A stretch of DNA of 64,000 nucleotides, from positions 39,860,904-39,924,903 of the forward strand of contig OX381709.1 of NCBI GenBank assembly GCA_947462335.1. Reading direction: 5' to 3'. A program made the translations under genes and the position numbers. Position 1 is the first letter of the stretch; each line of letters begins with the position of its first letter. The notes under the pieces were generated by a model. It saw only the letters and a list, made by a program, of their open reading frames with translations, was not told the DNA's origin and did not search any database. The DNA comes from Harmothoe impar (lineage: Eukaryota > Annelida > Polychaeta > Phyllodocida > Polynoidae). Of the stretch, positions 10,101 to 17,600 are shown piece by piece.

Positions 10101-12731
10101 CCTTGGCTTCCCGAATGGTTGAGCATTTCCTCTACTGATCGCTTGGTTCCAGACCCATCTCCAGATGTAGAAGGTAGGTCTGCATTGTTGTCTCCACTGC
10201 CAAAAACCATATCGGTTTTGTCAGTTTGTACAGACTCGGGCAAACTTCCTACCGTCAGGTGAGGTCGTCGGCCCTCCGAATCCGCCCGGTGTATCGGGCC
10301 CCTGGCACTCGGTGTCTGGCTGGACATGACTCTGCTGTTGTCTCAGAATACTGTAGAAAACGAGGATGGGGGGGTGTTGCTGTCTTGACCACAACTACAA
10401 AAGTGACTATATCTATTAGTCATAGTGACTACTTTAGACCATGAAACCATTAAATTCATAGTCACTTGACTATATAGCTCAAATCAGCCAATTTAATGGC
10501 TGACTATAGGTTGACTATATGACTAACTTACTATAGACATAAGTGACTAACTTGGTATAGTCGTTTTTGCTACATTCATGTGACTATAGAAATGTAGTCC
10601 GTAGTGACTAACTTTTCCAGGTCCATTATTATCATTGTATAAGCTGCACGGGGGCTCTGATTATGGTGACTATTCGTGACGTATACCCATGTTCATGCCC
10701 TATCTTGACTACCCTACTAAACGCATCAGGGCCATTTCTTATAGTCCCCTTATAGCTTTCTTATACATGTGTGTTATGTTACAGTGCAATGTGGCAGGTG
10801 CTACCCGATTACGGCGCCTGGACACATGTGAGATTGATGACCTTGACTTCTGCTTCAATGTGCTAGTACGGTCTGTGTTCATGATGACCAAGGCTGCAAT
10901 TCCTCACCTGGAGAAGAACAAGGGCAACATCATCAACATGAGCAGCCTGGCCGGTCTCAGACCTGTAAGTGGAGCTCAGTTTAGAGCAGCCTATATTTAT
11001 CTTCAATTGCACCTGGAAGTGGTAGTTTTAATGAATTTAAGGGCATGACTCTTATGATAAGTATGCACTTGACATCAGTTATATTTCTTGAAGTTTAACC
11101 ATTTGAATTAATATGTTAATCTTTTACTCTGTAACATGCATTAGAATACCCATGGTCTATGTAGCATGGTCCCGTAAATACTCCTCGGTTTTAACCAAGT
11201 TATTGTTACTCTTCCAGCTTGACTTTACCATTGCATACTCTATGTGCAAGGGCATGGTTGACAGGTTCACTGAGATCTGTTCAGTTAGTGAGTACACTTT
11301 CTATTTGATCGGAAACCTTTTTTTCAATTGCCTCTTGTGATTGACTATTACATAAACATAGTAAACACATACTTAATAATGAAGTAGTGGTAATAGAAGT
11401 TTGTTGTTGACGAGGGGTTGTGTGTTCTCCGCCACTACACTCTGATCTTTTTTCCCCACGCTGAAATTCTACATTTATGGACTCTCAAAAAATTGGGTCG
11501 GTTGAGGAATTAAATTTCCAATAAAATTGACATACCAATGGAGAGTGACCTGTAGTCTACTACAACCGGTAAGGGAAAAATCAATCAGAAGTAGTGGTAA
11601 TAGATCGAATGGAATATAATACCAACAATAGTTTATTTTTGCTATGGGTAGTGTCCACCTGTCTTTTCCTAGTAAACAAAATTGTAAAATTGAGAATAAG
11701 TCCATCCGGTTTCAAATGACAATTTATTTTATTCATCACTAAACTTATTTTTATATAGGTCTTGCACCAAAGGGAGTAAGGATCAACAGCATCAAGTAAG
11801 TTTCATTGCATTACTTCAAAATTGTATGAAATTGAATAATCTGAAGAAATGCATTGGCAAGATCCTACTACAAAGACTTTTTCTGTGATGGCTTGGATGC
11901 CTTGTCCAACTTAAATATCTTGGTAAAAATCACAAATTATGGTCAGAAAACAATCAATTAATCAATCACAATCATAATGCTCATTTACAGAGCATAAATC
12001 TTGTGAAATATGATACCTCACTGGAAACTATAGGCCAACTCCCCTTCTTATCTATTGTTATTCATCATTAAAATATTGATATGTTATTCACAGAACGTTT
12101 TTTTTACGAATTTTAGTCCAGCAACGGTGATGACCGATATGTTCTTCAAGCCAGATGGACCCGGAGGTAGCGCAGCCAAAGCTCAGGCTGTAAGTATTTA
12201 ATTAGAATCAGCTTATAGATGAATAGAAAAGCAGTAAGAACGCGATGGTAGGGGGCGAACAAGTTAATTCTCTGTCTGAAGCATCATGTTTCCTATATCC
12301 AAAGCATCATAACATGATAATTATGTTTTATAGCAATATAGGTTTTTATCATTGCAGCACAGTTCTAATCACAATACCTCATCAAAACATATTTATTGTT
12401 GTATAAATATTAGCTTTAAACCATTATGTCCTAACCATGTTAGATGTTGAACATAAGCAAATTAGCAATATGCAACTAGTTCTATTCATTAAAAAAAAAT
12501 CGATGTACCAGTACATGAAAAATTATTAATTTTGTATTGTTTTCATTTCCCTTACAGACCTTGGACTGGTGCTGCAAAGCCTTCCCCATGGGCCGTGTTG
12601 GACAGATTGAAGAGGTGGCTAACGTTGCCGTCTTCCTGGCCTCTGATTCTGCCTCCTTCATCTCCGGCTCTATGTTTCCCTTAGACGGAGGCTACGGTCT
12701 CACCAGCGCCATGCCCAAGGCCAAGAAGTAA
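1128..12731 (+). CDS. short-chain dehydrogenase/reductase (FabG-like), 8 exons
   Basis: Classical SDR oxidoreductase; substrate not predictable from sequence. Exons: 1128-1164, 2936-3075, 3339-3431, 10785-10964, 11218-11287, 11759-11795, 12117-12189 and 12558-12731. All introns are GT-AG and phases join exactly to a 267-residue protein, a normal length for the family. The start is the first ATG after the TATA box. Motifs in order: the nucleotide loop SGASSGIGAG (family TGxxxGxG, T replaced by S); LTGRN after strand 2, whose Arg usually favours NADP(H); CNVAG where the family has NNAG; the serine segment INMSSLAG; the catalytic YSMCK (YxxxK); and PLDGGYG near the end. No signal peptide or membrane segment is seen, so a soluble enzyme is likely. 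Intron 3 is swollen to 7.35 kb by nested transposons. Many invertebrate paralogues are annotated FabG-like; orthology is not claimed. Confidence 0.93.
1165..2935 (+). other. SDR intron 1
   Basis: Non-coding intron between exons 1 and 2. It contains an 18-base run of G near 2411 and short ACGTTA-rich palindromic stretches near 1810-1890. No element with both ends was recognised. Confidence 0.7.
4329..4975. repeat. 27-bp minisatellite array, copy 1
   Basis: About 24 tandem units with consensus CCTGTCCCCTGCCCTGCC followed by TTATCCTAG, with 21- and 26-base variants. Because 27 is divisible by three, several frames stay open on both strands and give fake Leu-Ser-Pro-Ala-Leu-Pro-Tyr-Pro-Ser repeat proteins. 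It lies inside the TA-flanked transposon and recurs in its second copy, so the array travels with the transposon. Confidence 0.93.
5042..5095 (-). repeat. Penelope terminal direct repeat, 3' side
   Basis: Begins CTGTAGAAAACGAGGAGGGG and continues to ACAACTACAAAAGTG. It matches 10351-10403 except for one substitution in the G run and is in the same orientation. It marks the 3' boundary of the minus-strand element. Confidence 0.88.
5096..5816 (-). other. Penelope 3' untranslated region
   Basis: Non-coding DNA between the stop codon of the RT ORF and the terminal repeat. It holds the hammerhead-like core at 5506-5533 and, just downstream in the sense direction, a perfect 7-bp hairpin (5472-5478 with 5487-5493, 8-base loop). 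Short open frames on the plus strand here look like chance. Confidence 0.6.
5506..5533 (-). ncRNA. hammerhead-ribozyme-like core
   Basis: On the element's sense strand CTGATGA (5533-5527) is followed by a stem-loop (5526-5511; GAC-CC pairing with GG-GTC around an ATAA loop, one bulged G) and then GAAAC (5510-5506). This is the conserved core and stem II of the hammerhead ribozyme, which Penelope-like elements are known to carry. I could not build a convincing stem I or a UH cleavage site from the flanks, so activity is uncertain and the copy may be degenerate. Stem III could be ACT/AGT closing a five-base loop. Confidence 0.5.
5817..8225 (-). CDS. Penelope-type reverse transcriptase with C-terminal GIY-YIG endonuclease
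   Basis: Copies the element RNA by target-primed reverse transcription, with the endonuclease opening the target. An N-terminal region typical of the family (VVNLSEKTLSQNEESLLKKG) covers residues 8-27. RT follows: motif A TLDVTSLYTNIP (Asp about 323), motif B AMGTRLAPSYANLFM (386-400), motif C FIDD (421-424) and ISFLDTKV. A Cys-rich finger (659-693) leads into GIY-YIG, with LIYCL at 698-702, YVGKT at 711-715, an Arg-rich RGRIYEH and a late Glu in VEFHWIEKL. The listed first codon is GTG. The frame stays open upstream without ATG for at least 240 bases into the preceding ORF, and the first internal ATG is near residue 110. So translation probably depends on frameshifting, splicing or readthrough. 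Length 802 aa is full for the family. Confidence 0.93.
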   Translation of the reverse strand: MSDLPRNVVNLSEKTLSQNEESLLKKGLNFCPVVSNISEGDIKIELDKFHNTLRTKTFFHKNNNENGSGQLKSEVDPNQPLITESWGNKITQTKLAVGSAGKPFQDQDLMTDLREKSRWVPPHGPKNLEDFIAINEMEVASMVLDYTPATKNLTRGEEEALKSLSCDTEITIKPADKGGAIVIQNTKDYVKEGMRQLKDENTYERLKGDPVLEFAEKVDEKIIDMTADGELSFLMAGSMRNIRPKTPHIYFLPKIHKGVTPPPGRPVVSANGCPTEKISAFVDAFLKPLVPEITSYVKDTTDFINKVEGLEKLEEDAIIGTLDVTSLYTNIPNGEGMAVILEKLNGIRDPRLMPKNQSLVDLLEMVLTMNHIQFNGRHYLQKRGTAMGTRLAPSYANLFMENVEKAALHNHDKQPTIWLRFIDDVFFVWTHGEMELNRWIQHLNQFHDTIKFTAETSKNEISFLDTKVQVDKHTRKLYTDLYNKPTDVNTYLDFTSAHPISTKISLPYSQILRIFRICQKLEDFEKHTSQKMQEFIEKGYPRKMLEKALAKVRSQNRLECLKSKPKKPKNKDTSYLISTHRPGNNIINKTVSKNWDRLGSSKTTKFLRRGGLVKGQKRPKNLKDHLVRAATNYPTSDDEEDGIFGGRIQSDTKRPRNKCRKLFCDKCAKINKTGNVVCNITGKSYPTKTNVTCESSNLIYCLQCRKCKMHYVGKTERAIRGRIYEHTRSVKKNQGETDVPWHFNQCDHNKTADMEFHIMDFIGRHPKSDKGRRLLALVEFHWIEKLHSHAPKGMNTQDGSHG
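8294..10327 (-). CDS. ORF1-like coiled-coil, RGG-rich protein of the Penelope element
   Basis: 677 residues starting with ATG 23 bases inside the 5' terminal repeat, so it is the first ORF of the transcript. No known domain recognised. Residues 1-100 are Ser/Asp/Thr-rich and end in a basic patch (ARKRLKSVRK). Residues 290-390 hold four degenerate repeats of the form VNTR(H/C) followed by (H/Y)CET. Residues 480-630 are strongly charged and likely coiled coil. Residues 629-660 are rich in RGG/RGR (SRGGHHRGGRYSRPHRPRG), suggesting RNA binding. The architecture resembles a nucleic-acid chaperone ORF1, but that role is inference. The end overlaps the open frame of the RT ORF, which lies in the -1 frame. 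Most Penelope families described have one ORF; coiled-coil ORF1s are known in some larger relatives. Confidence 0.85.
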   Translation of the reverse strand: MSSQTPSARGPIHRADSEGRRPHLTVGSLPESVQTDKTDMVFGSGDNNADLPSTSGDGSGTKRSVEEMLNHSGSQGETSQDETSVDDTSGPARKRLKSVRKAPSNVKSDTAEDLDTEQTVSMRHFKPTYQSSIHRYFSSRNNATLRVGENNNFNKADRRFAERGVRLSDSVNANTNSFGATETPALTTAIANNHLVLNIADPVLQTLIDLAQESDETAPPARDNSKYAHRPEAPSRTTRANTRTVSQGTPDRPRGRLTYLAPSQNKTISVDQRVAMHRSSLGLPHTNQSSVNTRHNAVKSRVYCETDNNATGTDNSVRQLTADSQTSRPTTNSVNTRHLVHCETETNTVNTRCIAMQCNTHCETVDPKTVKNRCTPIGLYSGAHCETVSPEGDEFLANRPENTEPPDKNQKRKQENKAKFSSFSYSKQIDALLPPVCKSMWRHAKNQGAQCTKAGLRAEYYQNRFDADEVEPITLGLKDAEPWMNREPAKQEIVKIRKAAAVEIAKIGAQTYQCMAEEYDASAQGNLDVTLSTVTRLEGKEVAQAKLVRTRKVISRKVDAEHLKELKILEERQEGVQERTPTDDQILDPYKNLREAQKKSNAAQRAELEKAKAEITRLKAVVEGFQKTSRGGHHRGGRYSRPHRPRGPRQNRGRGRGEGPEEPRDPRLTIGARANQQ
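8417..8423 (-). promoter_or_regulatory. candidate -1 frameshift heptamer GGGGGGC
   Basis: In the ORF1 frame the codons read CGG GGG GGC, so G-GGG-GGC fits the X-XXY-YYZ slippery pattern. A -1 slip here enters exactly the frame of the RT ORF, which is open from this point onward. The downstream sequence is GC-rich, which could support structure. No experimental support; the heptamer is not among the most efficient ones. Confidence 0.35.
10351..10403 (-). repeat. Penelope terminal direct repeat, 5' side
   Basis: Same orientation and near-identical to 5042-5095. The first ORF begins 24 bases inside it. It probably contains or abuts the element's transcription start; no hammerhead core is seen at this end. 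Confidence 0.85.
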
Positions 12732-12782
12732 AATACTATGTTTAAAACTAGACTAACGGCTGGTATTTATTAATTTGTGGAA

Positions 12783-12788
12783 AATAAA
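12783..12788 (+). terminator. polyadenylation signal of the SDR gene
   Basis: AATAAA 52 bases after the stop codon. A second AATAAA is at 12958-12963. Either or both could be used. Confidence 0.65.
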
Positions 12789-13852
12789 CACTGAAGTTAT
12801 TGCCTGAGAGAGGAGACCAAGTATATAAATATATATATACATATGGTATAGGGCCCTATATATGAAGACCGCTGTCCGGTTGATGAGAATCCATGACGAT
12901 GACATTACGTATTCATATATGAGTGCTGACAATGGTCTACAATGCGTTGTTATTATTAATAAAATTGTTATTGAAAATGTAGAAGTTTCCCTCATGTTTG
13001 TTATCTAAATTGGATCTAAACTTACAGGTAGATTCACATGCACTAATCCATTGGTGTTGTCAATGGAGAGCGGTAAGACCGGGGAAAAAGACTGGAAAGG
13101 GGAAGTCATAATGATAATACATGATTAAAAAAAATAGGGTGAGCTCCCCTATTGCCGACCTTAGTCTCACCTACCACCATAAGCCACCATAATTATTTTA
13201 GGTCATGTATGGTATATTGGGTAGCAAATACGTTTGAATTAACTCCTGTTCTAATACCTTATACATTGATTTGGTATGATAATAATGTCCTGAAGTGGGA
13301 CTGTTTGACCTATCTATTAATGGAGGCTATTTGGATTTCCTCAGGAAGATATCTATTTGGTGATTGTTTTCATCTGCTTTCCATCATTAATATACTGCTC
13401 TATGATTTTATATGGATTCATACATATCTACAAAATGTCAATTTGAAAGATTTTCACTAAAATATCTATAATATTAAAAATGAGAGGACACCACACTACT
13501 GATTTCACCATGACTTGACCAGAATTTCACCATAAGATGACCTCAATGTACAAGGTGCAACAGTAACCCCATAACAACAAGACTTAGTATTCCTTACGGA
13601 ATACTACATGAATATCTGCTTTTCAGAAGCTCAAAATTTCAATAAAATAAACAACTGTAATGGGAAAACAATGAACGTGCGTAATTCTAACAATATTCTA
13701 CTGTGTAAATCTAATTGGTCTGGAGATGAATTAAGAATCCTTCATATTGCATTGATAGAGATAAGAGTGGTCGATTCTAGGATAATTATGGTCAACATTG
13801 AGTGAAATTAGGCCATATGAGATTTCCAAATATAAGGGTAGTTATCTACATG
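12789..13852. other. intergenic DNA between the SDR and NWD1-like genes
   Basis: AT-rich sequence with no supported gene. Open frames at 13152-13460 and 13608-13805 lack any recognisable domain or splice context. Confidence 0.5.
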
Positions 13853-13855
13853 TAA

Positions 13856-14018
13856 GGGAGTGTTCATTTATTAATTACAGGGGGGTGGTGAGATTTCGCG
13901 TGGAGATGAATCCCCCCCCCCTTTGAACTATAGTAACGTGCTGGATTTTTTTTGCTTAGAAGGGCCTGAATATTTTACGCCACCCCCTCACTCCTATAAC
14001 TAAAAAATGAACACGCCC
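13856..14018. mobile_element. Harbinger-like MITE, copy 2 (short)
   Basis: Starts GGGAGTGTTCATTTATTAAT and ends AAATGAACACGCCC, flanked by TAA at 13853-13855 and 14019-14021. At 163 bp it is about half the length of copies 1 and 4, with the G-rich interior partly deleted. Confidence 0.75.
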
Positions 14019-14021
14019 TAA

Positions 14022-14609
14022 TAACGTTTATAAAATTATCCACCATGATCAGTTGAAACCCCTGGAAAATCTCTCTATGTCTGATACAGCATATTTGATC
14101 CAATAGTGGTTTTACCTGACACAATGATTCATCTCGCAATGGTCATGAAAAACTGTGACGGGAAGGGTCGACTTATGGTGAATCTACCCTACATTGGTCT
14201 GACAGGAAAGACCTCCAATGGCCCAGCAGGTGCGCGGGAATATTTAGTTCCATATCTACCAACTAGAGAGCGCCCCTGCTGAGACGCTGTCCAATAGAAA
14301 TAGTTGTTACAAATGCGTCGGCGCTATGCTCACTCTTCAAGCAGATACTCTTTCACTTATAAGTAGCGTTCCGTTGATGAAGACTCTGATGGAAGAGTCA
14401 AAGTAGGAGACAAGTGCGTGAACTAGAAAACTTCGGAAACAGTAGCAGGCAGAGCATCTACTTGTCTATTACTATTACATCGTGTCCCTATGCGGACAAG
14501 TCATAGCAATGAACTCTCCTTGATTGGAATGGCCTCCCAATTGTCGGCGTGAGCAAGACGTTGAGATAGAGATAGAGGAGTTTTGGGATTCCACGCGGAG
14601 TAAACAAAC
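14022..14609 (+). promoter_or_regulatory. putative promoter and 5' UTR region of the NWD1-like gene
   Basis: A CCAAT word (about 14291) and a TTATAAGT TATA-like word (about 14356) stand in plausible order before the first coding ATG. In-frame TAA lies just before that ATG. DNA becomes GC- and CpG-rich from about 14590. Placement of the start site is an inference. Confidence 0.35.
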
Positions 14610-17600
14610 ATGAGGGAGTCGCCGCAGCGGCCGTCGCCGTCGGGCACCCTGCAGCGGGATCGGGAGCGGGCCCGGCGGGTGCTGGCCGGCCGCACCGAGG
14701 GCCTGCCCGCCCTCTGCTCCAAGACCGTGCGGGTCTTCATCAGCTCGACGTTTCAAGGTGGGTGCCTTGGAGCATTTGTATAAGGGGGGCGGGGCGGGGG
14801 GTTCATGCCAATAAACCAAAGGGGGAATGTCTATAACTTAACCGTAGTTAACGGGAGGGGGGGGGGGGGGGGGTAGGTAGTAGATTAAGTATCAATCTCT
14901 CACGGGCTGCGCTCACTGGCTGCCGTTCAGGAGAGGATCGGACGAGTTGACAGAGCTGCTTATAGAGGCTAGGTAGGTAGCGGCAAAAGAGAAAAAAACA
15001 AAAAATTGGGGGGAGGGGGGAGGGGTAAATAGCACAGTGCCACCCACCCACGCCCCCTGCTTTATAATATAAGGGGGCGGGGGAAAAATTAAGATAAATG
15101 CAGGGGCACAGTCACAAAACAAAGACCATGCCATGCCATGTACGTAGGCCTATACTCTATAGGCTATAGCCCCGGGGCTATAGCTATAGCGATGGGGGGG
15201 GGGGGGGGGGGGTCCATGGGTGGCGGAAGGTGGGTAAAGTTGACCTGTTGATTGGAGGGAGTTATAGGCTAGTTATAGGTACATGAAAAGAAGCCGCAGG
15301 TCCAGGAAAAAATTGGAACTTTGACTTTAGAGTATTGCATATGAATGATACGTACTTGTGTGTGTGTGTGTGTGTGTGGGGGGGGGGGTGCGGGGTTGGC
15401 GCCCTCAATGATTGTACCGGGTATGTAAAAACCCTAAATTGGCGTAAGGGAGTGTTGATTTATTAGTTACAGGGGGGGGGGGCGTAAAAATGTCCGACCC
15501 CTCTTGAGGGGGGGGGGGCGTAAAAAATGTAGCCCCTTTTTAGCAATAAAGCCTGCACGTTACTATAGTTCAAAGGGGGTGGGCGAAAAAATGTTGGCGC
15601 CTTCGGCGTGGGGGGGCCACAAAACGTTCCACAAGCTCTCGAGGGGGGGTGCGAAATCTCACCACCCCCCTGTAATTAATAAATGAACACTCCCTAATAC
15701 CTGTAAAAACATATGGAGGTTAATAAATACTATATAGATTCATGTTATTTATCATGTTATTTAGATTCATGGTAAAAATTATGAGTAACTCGGAGGAGTA
15801 TCAGTGCTACAGCTAATTTTCTCATGTAGAAAGAGGTGTCACATATAATCCTACATAGCCATATTAGGCCTAGGCCTACCCCCTGTCAAATATACGGTTG
15901 TCCATACCCCAATATCATATCATGTCACTATAGACCCCCTATGTTATTATGGTTATAGGTAGGCATATAGGCTATAATACAGCCTATATAGCCCCAAAAA
16001 TTCCCATGGATTATCTCCGATCATTGTCGGACTGTCTATTCAGGGATGATCAAAAATGAAATAATCTCAAACAACATAATCTGTCTGACTAATTTCCTGG
16101 CTCCCCTGTATATAAATTGTTTAGACTAAGTAAGGCTTAGTTAATTGATTCAATTGATATTCTGATTCACTGTTGGTCAGGGGCGGATCCAAGAGGGGGG
16201 GGGGGGGTCCTGGGGGTCCGGAACCCTCATTATCAAATTATCTATTACCTTTTCAAATTCCTGGGTCTTCCCCTGGTTGCTGTTCACTGGAACCTCCAAC
16301 TCCCTCTTTCAAATCCCTGTTTCCACCCCTAGACCCCTTATCTACATCAGATACCTAGTGCCCTTTGCTAGACAGAGATAAACAAAATGACAATGGCTCA
16401 GGATATCCCATATATAGCACAGATGTTCACAATCTTAGACAAAGTTGAGAAGTAAAAGATAAAGGGGGAATAGCAATGCAGATTATGATTAGCCTATATG
16501 GCTACAGATGAGCTATTTAATATTACCGGTATATCATCGTGTAAAGATGATTAATGGACAGGTTGCTGGCGTTGTCTCTTAAAATATAAAAGGATACCGA
16601 AATCTGTTAAAAAGCTACGTGACCGTATCCCTTGACTTTGATACTGTGATAGGTTAATGTTTTGGGGACTAGGACAAGCAAAGATCGCAGCTGGTGTGTG
16701 TATACTGCATAGACCTATATAACAAGCTGCAGCATTGACCAACATACCAGAAGGTAACGGTACCTCTATGTACCTGGTACCTGTGTAAAACTGGCTCAAT
16801 TTGAAGAAACTTCCCAAGTGATAAGATCTGTGGCATTTGTTTTACCCCACCCCTCATATGTTAAACTCTTGTGTTACACTTAGTCTTACTTACTAAGACA
16901 TCGCCCTTATGGTAACCTATATACCCAGTGAACCGCGTCCACGTGATCAAAATACCCCCAACTCCAGTGTGTACGGTAGTCACCTGCTAAGCAGCACAAC
17001 AACACAAGATCATGTGGCCACCTAATGTTAATCTCTGCTCAATGTATTACGTAGTACATGTATATGACACTGTATATAAAAAGGTAAAGGGTCCCTAGAG
17101 CAGGAGGAGCTAGCCAATCTGGGGCCCATGTAGAGATAGTTGTGGGCTGGTTATAGTGGAGACTTTTGTGACATGTTCTTAAGTTGTGGATCCTTGGAGA
17201 GATGGACAAAGGTTCCTGTATATATAGACCTGTGCATATAGCCAGGAGGTGTGCACAGACCCAGGGTCGGGGTGTGGGGGAGGGGGGAGGGGAAACGTCG
17301 TGACTCACGTCCAGCATACATGTTGAGGGGGGACGTGGGAACCCGGTTATTTATAGTTCCCCACGGTCTGACCCTCCATCCCCACCCCTCCTCAGGGCAG
17401 CCCACCTGAGTCTGGGAACCACTCGACATCACAGAAACAGGTGCATTAATGTGCAGGTGCAATCTGATCTTTGGTGCAAAGCTCATAGTATATAGCTTGC
17501 ATTATTGTGCCAAGATATGTAGAAGGGTAGGTATATTAATTTGAAGGTCATTATAGGATGCTATATAAAAGACTTATTTTGCCCACCAGAATTTCATTTC

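Larger units (their letters stand above)
5042..10403 (-). mobile_element. full-length Penelope-like retroelement with two ORFs
   Basis: Direct 53-bp terminal repeats (5042-5095 and 10351-10403) bracket two intact antisense ORFs. The insertion is flanked by a 15-bp target duplication, TGACTATATCTATTA, at 5027-5041 and 10404-10418. The uninterrupted transposon copy carries this word once, at 23635-23649 in reverse complement, which proves the empty site. The RT/GIY-YIG protein identifies the order Penelope; variable-length duplications and terminal direct repeats (pseudo-LTRs) are typical of it. Open ORFs and near-identical terminal repeats suggest a recent insertion. It is antisense to the SDR gene within intron 3. 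Confidence 0.93.
3914..10637. mobile_element. TA-flanked minisatellite-bearing DNA transposon, copy 1 (interrupted by Penelope)
   Basis: Ends are CACTGATAATAA on the left and TTATTATCATTG on the right (one mismatch as an inverted repeat), flanked by TA at 3912-3913 and 10638-10639. Subterminal DNA is full of TGACTA/TAGTCA words, including the palindrome ATAGTCAGTACTGACTAT near the left end. The middle is a 27-bp tandem array. Without the Penelope insertion the element would be about 1.35 kb and has no transposase. A second copy, inverted and uninterrupted, lies at 23416-25469. TA duplications suggest Tc1/mariner-type mobilisation, but the terminal repeat is short, so the superfamily is an inference. 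The element sits in SDR intron 3. Confidence 0.82.
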
